DNA of 64,000 bases from Paucibacter sp. Y2R2-4 (GCF_025717535.1 NZ_JAJIRO010000001.1:186001-250000), one strand, 5' to 3'. Counted from the stretch's first letter, positions 9,788 through 18,098 are shown. Made by a program: numbers and translations. The notes: generated from the letters alone by a model not told the origin.

Positions 9788-11659
9788 ATGAACTGGTTCT
9801 CTCGTCTCATCATCACGCTTGCAGCCCTAGGCGCCTTGGCCTCGGCTCGGGCTGCCGAAACGTCTTACAACATCGTCGGCAGCGTCGGCAGCGGTGCTGG
9901 CAAATGCCTGGACAGCAACGCCGTCCTCAGCCCCTGCGGTGGGGCCGAGCAGCGCTTCGTCTTCGGGGCCGACGGGACGGTCTACCTGGACTCCAGCGAA
10001 GGCAAGCGGTATTTGCAGGGCAATTTATTCGCCAGCCATTCGATTGGCTTCAGCAACACGCTAGCCACCGGCAATGCGAGCACCTACTGGAGCCGGCCCG
10101 GTGGTAACCGCCTGCAACTGAGCGAGTCGAGGGCCTTGACGACGATGTGTTTGTCGCGGCCCCTATCGGTGCCTGTATCGGGGACGCTGCGCGCCGAGCT
10201 TGCACAATGCTCGGCCAGCGCGGCCAATCAACAGTGGACGCTCGCCAATCCTTTGCCGGTCGGGCAGCCCGAGCCTGGCAAGACGCAAGTCAAGAGCAGC
10301 GCCAGGAACTGCCTGCAGCAAAGCGACTTCAGCGCCCCGCTGGCCGCCATCAAGTTGAGCGTTGCGGCCTGCACGCTGGGAGCAAAGACCGAGTACTTTC
10401 AGTTCACCAACCAAGGCGCCGTCGTTTTGAATGGTTATTGCCTGAGCACGACAGGCGGGCTGGGCTCGGCGGTTGGCTTAGGCGCTTGCGGCGACACCGG
10501 CGTGCCTCCCGGCGCCAATCAGTTGTGGAAGCGCGGTCCCAATGCCAGCATCGTGTCGAGCAGCACCGGCAGCATCGGCTTGTGTCTGGAGTTGGCCAAG
10601 AGCGGCACGGGCGTCGAACTGCAAAACTGCGAGGCCGGCAAGCTGTCGCAGTACTGGAGCACCAGCACCATCGTGGCCGGCAACTGGCCCGCCGGCGTGC
10701 CCAGAAAGCCCACCACCTATGTGCCCAAGCAGACTTTGAGTTCGGGCCAGGTCAACACCGTGGTCAACTGGATTCAGCGCGAAACCTCGATCAGCACCAC
10801 CCCGTTTTGCTACAAGACCAAGCCCTATGACCGTGGCGCCGGCATCTTGCCCGACTGCGCCGATGGCCAGTACAAGGACGGTGGGCTGTGCTACAGCAAT
10901 TGCCGCAGCGGCTATCACGGCGTTGGGCCGGTGTGCTGGAGCGATCAGTCGCTGTCCTACGGTGCCGGCCTCCTTCACTGTCGCGACGGCTATACCAATG
11001 TGGCCGGGGTTTGCTGGCTCAAGAAGGCCTCCTACGGCAATGGTGCGGGCAAAGCGGCCAATTCCTGCAAGTCCAATCGCGTCTTGCAAGCCGGCCTGTG
11101 CTACGAGAACCCGCGCTCGGGCTATCAGTGCAATGCCAGCAACTGCAATCAACGCTGCGCCGCCGGGATTGCCGACTGCGGCGTGGCCGCCTGCGCCAGC
11201 AATGCCAACCAATGCGCCAGCACCATCAGCAATATGGTGGTGAGCACGGCCATCATGTTCGCCAGCTTCGCCACGGCCGGCGCTGCGGGGGAGGTGAAGG
11301 TTGGGGTGATGACGGCCAAGGAGGCCGTAGAGGCGGCGAAGACGGCAGACGACTTGGCGGATGCCTTGCTCCTCCTGTCCGAGAACATCGAAAAATTTTT
11401 GCTGGCGGCTCAAAACGATCTGGCGGGCATTTCCAGCGTCGAGATTGAAGCTCAGATCGCCCGCAAATACGGTAAAGGCTCGCCCGACTACCAGCACATC
11501 GCCCGGGAATGGGCCGCACGGAATTTGCTCTACTACATCTCCGATCTGCTGCTGGACCTCAACACCCTCATCATCACGACGATAGACCCAACCGGCATCA
11601 CCGGCGTCATGGACGCCTTTGCCAAGCCGCCTTGCATGGATCACACCGCAATGCCCTGA
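9788..11659 (+). CDS. Secreted ricin-B-lectin-like, Cys-rich protein of unknown function
   Basis: A 623-residue protein with a signal peptide (MNWFSRLIITLAALGALASA, cleavage near ARA). Residues 25-300 look like beta-trefoil lectin repeats with QxW signatures QQW (148-150), QLW (245-247) and QYW (288-290), each near paired cysteines. Residues 341-476 are a Cys-rich EGF-like array with units such as CRSGYHGVGPVCW and CRDGYTNVAGVCW. The C-terminal ~145 residues are helical, with a hydrophobic stretch (VVSTAIMFASFATAG) followed by amphipathic helices and the ending DAFAKPPCMDH. Lectin plus disulfide-rich module plus hydrophobic helical domain would fit a secreted carbohydrate-binding effector or cytolysin, but that is inference. 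It lies 47 bp after the PEP-CTERM gene and may be co-transcribed. Confidence 0.75.
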   Translation: MNWFSRLIITLAALGALASARAAETSYNIVGSVGSGAGKCLDSNAVLSPCGGAEQRFVFGADGTVYLDSSEGKRYLQGNLFASHSIGFSNTLATGNASTYWSRPGGNRLQLSESRALTTMCLSRPLSVPVSGTLRAELAQCSASAANQQWTLANPLPVGQPEPGKTQVKSSARNCLQQSDFSAPLAAIKLSVAACTLGAKTEYFQFTNQGAVVLNGYCLSTTGGLGSAVGLGACGDTGVPPGANQLWKRGPNASIVSSSTGSIGLCLELAKSGTGVELQNCEAGKLSQYWSTSTIVAGNWPAGVPRKPTTYVPKQTLSSGQVNTVVNWIQRETSISTTPFCYKTKPYDRGAGILPDCADGQYKDGGLCYSNCRSGYHGVGPVCWSDQSLSYGAGLLHCRDGYTNVAGVCWLKKASYGNGAGKAANSCKSNRVLQAGLCYENPRSGYQCNASNCNQRCAAGIADCGVAACASNANQCASTISNMVVSTAIMFASFATAGAAGEVKVGVMTAKEAVEAAKTADDLADALLLLSENIEKFLLAAQNDLAGISSVEIEAQIARKYGKGSPDYQHIAREWAARNLLYYISDLLLDLNTLIITTIDPTGITGVMDAFAKPPCMDHTAMP

Positions 11660-11965
11660 TTGTGGGGTGAAACCGTCAATCGAGCCTTTGCCCAGCGCAT
11701 GTCCGGTGATGACCGAGCGGACGCTTAGGCATCCAGCCGGGAGTGACTCTGATCAGTCCTCTTACCTTGGGCGATAGCAAGGGGCGCCTTGCTGTCGCTC
11801 GTTCTGGACATCTGAGTGACCTGAGCTTGTTGGACTGGCAGATTGAGCTGAGTGGCAGCGCTTCAGAATCGCCATCTGAGCGCCATCTGACCCGCCAACT
11901 AAGCGCCCAAGTGCAAGGACGACTTAGGCGCTTAGGTAGGCCTTAGGCAGTAGCTCGATCGCGGC
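11660..11965. other. Intergenic region between convergent genes
   Basis: No believable gene is present. A 67-codon plus-strand frame at 11743-11946 has no ribosome site and runs through a hairpin. The stretch holds a short direct repeat (CCATCTGA twice near 11872-11890) and the inverted repeat listed separately. Confidence 0.4.
11899..11935. terminator. Strong hairpin between convergent genes
   Basis: CTAAGCGCC (11899-11907) and GGCGCTTAG (11927-11935) are perfect inverted repeats. Inside them AAGT and ACTT can extend the stem, leaving a loop of about nine bases. It lies between the lectin-like gene and the redoxin gene, which converge, so a bidirectional terminator is the simplest reading. 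There is no long T run on either side. Confidence 0.45.
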
Positions 11966-12649
11966 TCAAGCGTCGGCGTACTTGATCGAGCACCCGTAGG
12001 GCTTGGTCGTGGCTTGCGTGGGCTTCTTGCCAGCGGCCAGATCCTTCAGGGCCAAGCGCACATAGTTGTCGGCCTTGGCCACGTCTTCCACCTTGTTGGA
12101 GGCGATGCTGTCAATGCCGCCCTTGTAGACCAGCTGTCCGTCGGGATTGATGATGTAGAGATGCGGCGAGGTTTGGGCGCCGTAGAGCTTGCCCAGCTGG
12201 CCGGTCGGGTCCAGGAGTGTGGCGGTGGGCGCAGCACCACGCTCGGTGTTGACCTTGAGGGCCGTGGGGCCGTCCACAAAGCCTTGCTTGCCAGGCGCCG
12301 AGGAAATCACTTGCAACCAGACCACACCTTGGCCGGTGGCGTCTTTTTGCAGGGCTTGCAGATTGCCGCTGCCGTAGTGCTTCTTGACGTAGGGGCACTC
12401 ATGATTGGTCCATTCCAGCACCACGGTCTTGCCGCGCAGGCTGCTCAAGGAGAGGCTGCGGCCCTCGGCCGTGGTGGCGGTGAAGGCCGGGGCGGCTTGG
12501 TCCACCGTGGCCGCGTTGCTGCCGGACTGGGCCTGGCTGAGCAGCGGCGTGCCCAGCAGACCCAGGGCTAGGCCGAGGCCGCCGGCGGCGCGTGCAAACT
12601 GGCGGCGGCCTGCGGCCACTGTGAGTGGAGATGACTTGATTCGATTCAC
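11966..12649 (-). CDS. Tat-type exported thioredoxin-fold (redoxin) protein
   Basis: The 227-residue product has a twin-arginine-like leader (GRRQFARAAGGLGLALGLLG) with cleavage near SQA. The mature part is an AhpC/TSA-like thioredoxin fold: GKTVVLEWTNHECPYVKKHY holds the single N-terminal Cys, LLDPTGQLGKLYGAQTSPHLYIINPDGQLVYKGGID is the C-terminal half of the fold, and a second Cys sits in KPYGCSIKY near the end. These two Cys positions are characteristic of a widespread family annotated simply as thioredoxin family protein. It probably reduces a peroxide or disulfide in the periplasm. The gene follows the DsbD-like gene by about 70 bp with an AAGGAG ribosome site, and a DsbD homologue is a natural electron donor. 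Last gene of the minus-strand unit. Confidence 0.85.
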   Translation of the reverse strand: MNRIKSSPLTVAAGRRQFARAAGGLGLALGLLGTPLLSQAQSGSNAATVDQAAPAFTATTAEGRSLSLSSLRGKTVVLEWTNHECPYVKKHYGSGNLQALQKDATGQGVVWLQVISSAPGKQGFVDGPTALKVNTERGAAPTATLLDPTGQLGKLYGAQTSPHLYIINPDGQLVYKGGIDSIASNKVEDVAKADNYVRLALKDLAAGKKPTQATTKPYGCSIKYADA

Positions 12650-12717
12650 AACAACAGCTCCTTGATTGATGATGGCTAGGGATAGGGATAGAGAGCGGAA
12701 AAATCAAAGGCGTTCTT

Positions 12718-14934
12718 TCAAGCCTCGCCCGCGCTGGGCTTGGCTGGAGGCGCGCCTTTTTTTGCATCCTCCAGGGCTTGCAAGACCAAGCCTGGGGTCA
12801 GCAACTGCGGCAGAACCTGAGGTGATGAGCTCAGGCCTGCGGGATAGAACAGATACAAGGGCACGCCGCTGCGGCCATGCTCGGCCAGCAAGGCCGAGAT
12901 GCGCGGGTCTTTGCGGGTCCAATCGCCCTTCAGATAGACCACGCCTTCGCGAGCAAAGGCCTGATGCACGCTGGCCTGGCTGAGCGCCACTTTCTCGTTC
13001 ACCAGGCAACTGATGCACCAGGCGGCCGTCAGATTGACGAAGACCGGCTTGCCTTGGGCCCGCAGCTCACTCAGGCGCTCCGGCGTGTAGGGTTCGAAGG
13101 TCGCTTGTGGGGTCTGCGGTGTCTGCTGGGCGAGCGAGGACGGCGAGCCGCTGCCCTCAGGCAAGGCGCTCGACTGCAAAAAGGCCAGGCCCACCACGAC
13201 GCCCAGGCTCAACACCGTTGCGAGCTGCGTCAGGCGCCGGCCCTTTCCCGGGCGAATCTCCCGAGCGATGCGATGCAGCCAGGCCGCCAGGGCCAGCAAA
13301 GCCATACCGCTCAAACTCAGCAGCACGGCACTGGGGCCGCCTTGTTGGGCCAGCACCCAGACCAGCCAGATCGCCGCGCCATACATAGGGAAGGCAAAGC
13401 CCTGTTTGAGCCGCTCCATCCAAGCCCCGGGGCTCGGCAGGCGGGCTTGCAAAGCCGGCCAGTTGCTCAAGACCAGATAGGGCAGGGCCAGGCCCAAGCC
13501 CAGGCTCAGCAACACCGCCAAGAGCACCGGCGCCGACTGGCTCAGGGCGTAAGCCATGGCCGCACCCATAAAAGGTGCCGTGCAAGGCGTGGCCACCACG
13601 GCCGCCAGCACGCCGCTGAAGAAACTACCGGCATAGCCCTCCTTGGCTGCCAGCTCCTGGCCCAGTCCGGCAATGCCTCCGCCCAGTTCCAGCAAGCCCG
13701 AGAGACTCAAGCCCAGGCCGAACAAAAGCCAGGCCACGCCCAGCACAAACAAAGGTGACTGGAACTGAAAGCCCCAGCCGACCTCGGCGCCGGCGGCCCG
13801 CAAACCGATCAAGACCGCCGCCAGCAGCGCAAAGCTGAGTAGCACCCCCGCGCTATAGGCCATGCCATGACGCCGAGCCTGAGCGGGGTCGCCATGGGCC
13901 TGGCCCAAGAGCGACAAGGCCTTGATGGACAGCACCGGGAAGACGCAGGGCATCAGATTCAGGATCAAACCACCGGCTAGCGCCAGCAGCAAGGCCAAGG
14001 GCAGCCCCAAGTCCAGCGGTGCAGATGTCGCTGAGGCTCTTGAAGGCAGCGGCGCCGAAGCCAGTGGTACCTCGATCTGGTAGGCCTGACGTGCGCCGGC
14101 TTGGGTTAAGACCAGCACACCGCGCAGCGGCTGGGCCGCCTTCAGCGGGGCTTCACCTGGAGTGAGCTTGAGCTGCCATTGCTGGCTTTGACGACGCAGC
14201 TCTTGCGGCGCATTGTGTTGCAGCGGCCCCCATTGCTCAGCGAAGAACTCCGCCTGCGGTGCGTCTTTGCCGGAAGCCTCTTGCACCGGCCAGCGCAGCA
14301 GCAATTGAGAACCCTCAGAGTGCAGGCTCAGTGGCCAAGGGGCGGTCTTGGGCAAACGCGCCTGCGCCAGCGTCAAAGCGGCTTGGCCTTCGGCATCTGC
14401 TTGAGCCCGGGCTTGCACCGGCAGCGCGATGGACAATTCAGCCTCTTGCGGCAAGCAGATGTCTTTGCAGACCAGCCAAGACACCTGTGCTTGCAGCTGC
14501 AGGGCCCGGTTCTGGGGCCAGTTGGCAGGCAGGCGAATTTCGGTGATCAGGTCCACCTGATCGGCATAACCGTAATTGCTGACGGGCCCCAGGCTGAAGC
14601 GTTGCGGCGCGGGCCATTGCAGCTCAGAGGCTTGAACCCCCTCGGGCAGGCGCCACTCGATGCGCGTGGCTTGGCCCGAGTCGCCCGGGTTCAACCAATA
14701 AGTGTGCCAATGCGGCGCAATGGTCTGGCGCAGCAGCAGATGAACGGTTTGGCCCGGCTGCAGCACCCGGTGGCTGCTGAGCAGGCGAAGCTGGACCTCC
14801 TCGCTGCCTGCGGCAGGCGGCGGCGCGGCACTTACCGCCTGCAGACCGCTAGCGACGAGCAGAACGCCGATCATGGCGAGCAAGCGCCTAAAGCTGAAGC
14901 CGACGCCGACGCCGAGGCCGAAACCCATGCGCAT
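12718..14934 (-). CDS. DsbD/ScsB-like protein-disulfide reductase
   Basis: A 738-residue inner membrane protein. After a signal sequence comes a periplasmic N-terminal domain (about 40-290) of the DsbD-alpha/ScsB type with paired Cys in WLVCKDICLPQ. A transmembrane core follows, carrying the two redox Cys of the family in NLMPCVFPVLSIKAL and VATPCTAPFMGAAM. The C-terminal thioredoxin domain has the CXXC motif AWCISC. The family carries electrons from cytoplasmic thioredoxin to periplasmic thiol proteins. The stop of the upstream gene and this ATG overlap as TGATG, so translation is probably coupled; a GTG one codon earlier (14937) is an alternative. Likely clients are the adjacent redoxin, the cytochrome c maturation route or other cluster proteins. 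Confidence 0.9.
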   Translation of the reverse strand: MRMGFGLGVGVGFSFRRLLAMIGVLLVASGLQAVSAAPPPAAGSEEVQLRLLSSHRVLQPGQTVHLLLRQTIAPHWHTYWLNPGDSGQATRIEWRLPEGVQASELQWPAPQRFSLGPVSNYGYADQVDLITEIRLPANWPQNRALQLQAQVSWLVCKDICLPQEAELSIALPVQARAQADAEGQAALTLAQARLPKTAPWPLSLHSEGSQLLLRWPVQEASGKDAPQAEFFAEQWGPLQHNAPQELRRQSQQWQLKLTPGEAPLKAAQPLRGVLVLTQAGARQAYQIEVPLASAPLPSRASATSAPLDLGLPLALLLALAGGLILNLMPCVFPVLSIKALSLLGQAHGDPAQARRHGMAYSAGVLLSFALLAAVLIGLRAAGAEVGWGFQFQSPLFVLGVAWLLFGLGLSLSGLLELGGGIAGLGQELAAKEGYAGSFFSGVLAAVVATPCTAPFMGAAMAYALSQSAPVLLAVLLSLGLGLALPYLVLSNWPALQARLPSPGAWMERLKQGFAFPMYGAAIWLVWVLAQQGGPSAVLLSLSGMALLALAAWLHRIAREIRPGKGRRLTQLATVLSLGVVVGLAFLQSSALPEGSGSPSSLAQQTPQTPQATFEPYTPERLSELRAQGKPVFVNLTAAWCISCLVNEKVALSQASVHQAFAREGVVYLKGDWTRKDPRISALLAEHGRSGVPLYLFYPAGLSSSPQVLPQLLTPGLVLQALEDAKKGAPPAKPSAGEA

Positions 14935-15509
14935 CACTTCAAACGGGATTGAACCGCGGCGAGGCCGGCCAAAGCGCAGGCCTCGTCGTTCTCAGAACCC
15001 CGTGCGCCGCCGACGCCCACGGCGCCGATGATTTGCTCGCCCACGCGCAAGACGATGCCGCCGGCGCGAGCGTTCAGAGCCGGGTTGGCGGCCAGCTGAT
15101 CGCCCAGGGCCTTGTCAGACTTGGCTTGCTCGCCCAAGGCGCTGGTGGCGGCTTTGAATTGCAAAGCCGTCAAGGCTTTGTTGGTGCTGGACTGAACACC
15201 GCGCGCCGAAGCGCCGTCCGCCGCGAGCAGCACTTTGTGAACCCCTGCGGAGTCGAGCACGCTCACCGCAATGCGCTGCTGGCGATCGCTGCAACTCTGC
15301 AAGGCCACGCGAGCCAGCTCCAAAGCCTCGGCGAAGGCGGGGCCTCGTGCCGGCGGCACCGGTGGGGGCGCGGAGGCTGCTGCAACAGGAGCAGCAGGCG
15401 TTCCTGCAGCAGTAGCGGCGGCAGGCGTCTGGGCACCAGCAGGACTCGCGACAAAACAGACTGCGCCAAGGCTCAGCAGGGCAGGGGCGAACAGGTTCTT
15501 GGAAGCCAT
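14934..15509 (-). CDS. Exported GlcG/HbpS-like (DUF336) protein
   Basis: The ATG at 15509 (MASKNLFAPALL) gives 191 residues with a signal peptide cleaved near AGA, an Ala/Pro-rich linker and then a DUF336 domain. The domain shows LELARVALQSC, the central GASARGVQSSTNKALTA and the C-terminal GGIVLRVGEQIIGAVGVGG, the conserved glycine-rich core. Members bind haem or small molecules (HbpS, GlcG-like); none has a firmly known reaction in this setting. The frame is open upstream to 15728, but that extension overlaps the cytochrome gene and has no signal peptide. It overlaps the DsbD-like gene by TGATG. Confidence 0.82.
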   Translation of the reverse strand: MASKNLFAPALLSLGAVCFVASPAGAQTPAAATAAGTPAAPVAAASAPPPVPPARGPAFAEALELARVALQSCSDRQQRIAVSVLDSAGVHKVLLAADGASARGVQSSTNKALTALQFKAATSALGEQAKSDKALGDQLAANPALNARAGGIVLRVGEQIIGAVGVGGARGSENDEACALAGLAAVQSRLK

Positions 15510-15576
15510 AAGAATCTCAAAGAAATAGTGGGGAAAAGGACGGAAGAAGCTTTCAGGGTGCGACCAGGCCAGGCGA

Positions 15577-16209
15577 TCAACGCGATACGCTGGCCGCAGG
15601 CGTTTGAATGGGGGCCGGCCATTGCGGCGTCTTCGCGCCGGGGTACCAGTAGCGGCTGTGGCATTGCTCACAGGCTTGGTCGATGCGCTCACCAATGGCG
15701 AACAGTCGCTGAGCATCGCGCGCATCAATCGCCGCTAAAGCTTGCAAGCCGGTGTGCTGCAGCTTGGCGGCGGCAGCGGCGAAGGCCGCCGGGTCTTTGG
15801 CAATGGCCGCCTCGATCTGCTCGGGCGAGGAAATGCCAGGCACCTCGTGGTCTTCCAAGCGCACACCGGCTTGTGCCACCGCGCGCCCCGGCATAGCCAG
15901 CAGATTCGCTGATTCGATCAGGCGCAGCGCGTGCTGGCGCAAGGCCAGCCACTCGGCGTCATCGGCCGGAGCATGTTGCACCTCGCCCTTGGCGCTGACC
16001 TCGGTGGCCACGGCTTCCCACAAGGCATCGGCCGAGGGGTCGACCAGGCTCTGCATCAGCTCTTGAATGCTGGCTTTGACCTGAGGACCTGGCGAGCCTT
16101 GAACGGTTGGGCTGGCCTTGGGCTCCGGGTGGCAGGCCACCAGACTCAAGCTCATGCAAAGAAGCAACGGCAGGGCGGCGGATCGCAACTTCAACGCAGG
16201 CACTTGCAT
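15577..16209 (-). CDS. Cytochrome c lipoprotein, c'-like
   Basis: This 210-residue product starts at ATG 16209, which overlaps the stop of the upstream membrane protein gene as TGATG. The leader ends with a lipobox (SLSLVAC), so the mature protein is probably anchored by lipid at the periplasmic face. The remainder is helical, and a single haem-binding motif CEQCH lies close to the C-terminus, followed by SRYWYPGAK. This arrangement resembles class II (c') cytochromes, which are four-helix bundles with CXXCH near the end. It is a plausible electron carrier for the envelope redox cluster. Partner and potential are unknown. Confidence 0.8.
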   Translation of the reverse strand: MQVPALKLRSAALPLLLCMSLSLVACHPEPKASPTVQGSPGPQVKASIQELMQSLVDPSADALWEAVATEVSAKGEVQHAPADDAEWLALRQHALRLIESANLLAMPGRAVAQAGVRLEDHEVPGISSPEQIEAAIAKDPAAFAAAAAKLQHTGLQALAAIDARDAQRLFAIGERIDQACEQCHSRYWYPGAKTPQWPAPIQTPAASVSR

Positions 16210-16736
16210 CAGATGAACCCAATCGCGCGCCCGGCCAGACCGGTGCCGGTCCACAGCAGCAAAGAAGCCAGGGCGCCAACACGGGCCAGCGCGGGCAAGC
16301 TTTGCAGGTCATGGGCAGGCTGCTCCGACTCTGCAGTAGCCGGCTTCTCTGCACCCACGGGGCCCTTCAGCAACAGATGCGTCAAGCTCGCTTGCAAGCC
16401 CACGGCCAGCAGTAGCAAAAGCAGCTTCAATTGCAGGGCAGGGTTGGCCGCATAGACCACGGCGTTGGACACAAACATCGCGGCGCCACTGATCACCACG
16501 GTGAGCAAGCCATGGCGCTGCAAAGGTCGAGCCAACTGGGCCACCTCTTGCGGGCTTTGCTGGCGCAGGCCCAGATTGAACAAGCGCAAGGTCAGCAAGA
16601 GCACGGCGGTCAGCAAGACCAACAGGCCAATGATGTGCAGCAATTGAAAAGCGATCACCACCAAGGGGTCGGAGCCGCGCAGCAACTGGCCCACCGGGCT
16701 GTCTTGTACGGCTTGCAATACGGAATTCAGACTCAT
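16209..16736 (-). CDS. DUF6644-like inner membrane protein (second copy)
   Basis: A 175-residue protein with about four hydrophobic helices, including VVIAFQLLHIIGLLVLLTAV, QLKLLLLLLAVGL and the terminal LLWTGTGLAGRAIGFI. Its layout (Gln/His at the first helix, Phe/Leu-rich loop, small C-terminal helix) parallels the neighbouring 163-residue protein, and the two read as diverged paralogues. It may be a quinone- or haem-linked membrane partner for the cytochrome, as His residues sit in the first and third helices, but that is inference. Start at ATG 16738-proximal 16736 follows the upstream gene by 18 bp. Confidence 0.7.
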   Translation of the reverse strand: MSLNSVLQAVQDSPVGQLLRGSDPLVVIAFQLLHIIGLLVLLTAVLLLTLRLFNLGLRQQSPQEVAQLARPLQRHGLLTVVISGAAMFVSNAVVYAANPALQLKLLLLLLAVGLQASLTHLLLKGPVGAEKPATAESEQPAHDLQSLPALARVGALASLLLWTGTGLAGRAIGFI

Positions 16737-16754
16737 GAATCGGACTCCAGGACG

Positions 16755-17246
16755 TCAGAGATAGGGGATCAAGCGGCCGGTGATCAGCACACCGCTCCAC
16801 AGCGTCAGCGAGGCCAGGCCCGCCAGGCGCACCGGCGTGGGCAGACGCAAGGCCTGACCCCATTCGATGGCGCGCGGTGCCAGTCGGGTCTCAAACACCA
16901 GGGCATTGGCCAAGGCCAGCACCGTCAGCACCAGCTTGGCCACAAAGGCGGGGTTGAACAAAATCTTGGCAGCCTCTGACCAGAACAAGAGTCCGCCGGT
17001 GATGAAGGTCAGGGCGAAGCCGCCGAAGATCCAGGGTCGCAACTGCCGCAGCACTTGATGCGCCGGCACTTGGCGCAGCAGCAGGCCGAGCAAACGGAGG
17101 TCGGCAATGGCCAAGAGGCCAAAGGACAGGGCCAAGCCGAGCAGGTGGGCGCCCTCAATCAACGGAAAGGCGAGCGCTGATTCGGCCAGGGCCAAGCCAA
17201 CGCGACTTTGTTCAATGGCCTCGGCCCATGCAAGCAGTTGCGACAT
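16755..17246 (-). CDS. DUF6644-family inner membrane protein
   Basis: The 163-residue product begins MSQLLAWAEAIEQSR and has four predicted membrane helices: FPLIEGAHLLGLALSFGLLA, IFGGFALTFITGGLLFW, KLVLTVLALANALVF and the C-terminal LTLWSGVLITGRLIPYL. The His in the first helix (EGAHLLG) and the family pattern suggest DUF6644, a family without known function that is typically found next to DUF6152-type proteins, as here. It lies 8 bp after the rhodanese gene and 18 bp before its paralogue, so it is within one operon. Confidence 0.78.
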   Translation of the reverse strand: MSQLLAWAEAIEQSRVGLALAESALAFPLIEGAHLLGLALSFGLLAIADLRLLGLLLRQVPAHQVLRQLRPWIFGGFALTFITGGLLFWSEAAKILFNPAFVAKLVLTVLALANALVFETRLAPRAIEWGQALRLPTPVRLAGLASLTLWSGVLITGRLIPYL

Positions 17247-17254
17247 GCTGGACC

Positions 17255-17782
17255 TCAGAGTGAAGCGTTGGTGGCCGCGGCGGCAGGAGCGGTCGCGGTG
17301 CGCGGTGGCGGCGGGCTCACCTTGACCAAGCTGCCGCCTTCGGCCTCATAGTCTTGTGCGCCCACGGCACCGGCCACTTTGAAGCCCTTGCTGGCCAAGA
17401 GATCTGCGGCGGCACCGGCGCGACCGGCGTGGTTGGAGACGGTCACGATGGCGCGGTCACGCGGCACAAAACCTAGGTTCTTCTCCAGCTCCTTGCTCTG
17501 GATGCTCAGATAAGCAGGAAAGCCGCCAATGCTGCTGAGTTCGTCGGGTCGACGCACGTCAATGATCACCACCTGGTCTGGCTTGGCCAGCAAGGCATCC
17601 AGTTCAGCGCGGCTGAGCTTGGGCGACTTAGCTTTGTAGACGGGCGCTGCTGGCGCGGCGCCTGGCTGAGTCGCCTGGGCTGACACGGTGCTGCTGCTCA
17701 AGCTCAGGCTCAAAGCGCTCAGGCTGATCAAAAGGGTACTGAGGAATGTGGTGCTGGCAAGAGGAGCGGTTCGGCGGTTCAT
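17255..17782 (-). CDS. Exported rhodanese-like protein lacking the catalytic Cys
   Basis: This is a 175-residue protein with a signal peptide (hydrophobic stretch rich in Leu/Ser, cleavage near VSA) and a single rhodanese fold: LSRAELDALLAKPDQVVIIDVRRPDEL is the conserved N-terminal half and AIVTVSNHAGRAGAAADLL replaces the usual loop. The active-site Cys position is Ser in VSNHAGRAG, so sulfur transfer through a persulfide is unlikely. Inactive rhodanese folds often act as binding or regulatory modules. It is the first gene of a seven-gene minus-strand unit and is preceded by the sigma-54-type site at 17915-17931. A ribosome site (AAGGAACC) lies before the ATG. Confidence 0.83.
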   Translation of the reverse strand: MNRRTAPLASTTFLSTLLISLSALSLSLSSSTVSAQATQPGAAPAAPVYKAKSPKLSRAELDALLAKPDQVVIIDVRRPDELSSIGGFPAYLSIQSKELEKNLGFVPRDRAIVTVSNHAGRAGAAADLLASKGFKVAGAVGAQDYEAEGGSLVKVSPPPPRTATAPAAAATNASL

Positions 17783-17806
17783 GGGAGGTTCCTTTTCTTG
17801 TGAAGC

Positions 17807-17902
17807 TCAGGCACTCAAGGCCTTCAGCTCGGTGGGTGGAGCAAACAGCTTGGGCATCGCTTTGACCTCGCCTGGAGTCAGGCGCTTGCAAAGCCAACAC
17901 AC
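17807..17902 (-). CDS. Possible leader peptide or small protein gene
   Basis: Just downstream of the sigma-54-type promoter a short frame ends at TGA 17807-17809. Read from GTG 17902 it encodes 31 residues beginning with CWLC. Read from ATG 17857 it encodes the 16-mer MPKLFAPPTELKALSA and has a GAGGT ribosome-like site upstream. It ends 25 bp before the rhodanese ATG. It could be a small secreted or modified peptide, an upstream leader, or the tail of a decayed gene. No family is recognised. Confidence 0.3.
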   Translation of the reverse strand: MCWLCKRLTPGEVKAMPKLFAPPTELKALSA

Positions 17903-17914
17903 GCTTGATCTGTT

Positions 17915-17931
17915 TGCAGCTTCTGTGCCAG
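17915..17931 (-). promoter_or_regulatory. Sigma-54-type promoter of the rhodanese-DsbD unit
   Basis: On the minus strand the sequence reads CTGGCACAGAAGCTGCA. GG and GC are separated by exactly ten bases, with the near-consensus -24 element CTGGCAC and a -12 element CTGC. Transcription would begin near 17904, about 120 bases before the rhodanese ATG. Two further sites of this form lie at 21805-21821 and 22211-22226. Confidence 0.6.
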
Positions 17932-18078
17932 CTTTTTCGAGTCGCCTTGTTCTTCAGTCGTCCCCGCTGCTCAAGGGGCTCCCAAGCCCTAAGCGCTTGA
18001 TTTCAGGCCTGTTTTTTGGGGGTGGGCTTGCGCTCGCCATGGCCCGGTCTTTTGGCAAAGGCCGCAAAGCCGCTTCTG

Positions 18079-18098
18079 GCTGTTGAATTGGCAACAGC
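18079..18098. promoter_or_regulatory. Inverted repeat, candidate activator (UAS) site
   Basis: GCTGTTG (18079-18085) and CAACAGC (18092-18098) are perfect inverted repeats with a 6-bp spacer, giving the form TGT-N10-ACA. It lies about 150-165 bp upstream of the -24 element at 17931, a normal distance for a sigma-54 activator. The 10-mer TTGGCAACAG within it recurs inverted at 22006-22015 between the other two sigma-54-type promoters. Confidence 0.45.

Noticed and set aside
11743-11946. 67-codon plus-strand ORF
   Set aside because: No ribosome site, low-complexity sequence and overlap with a strong hairpin between convergent genes.
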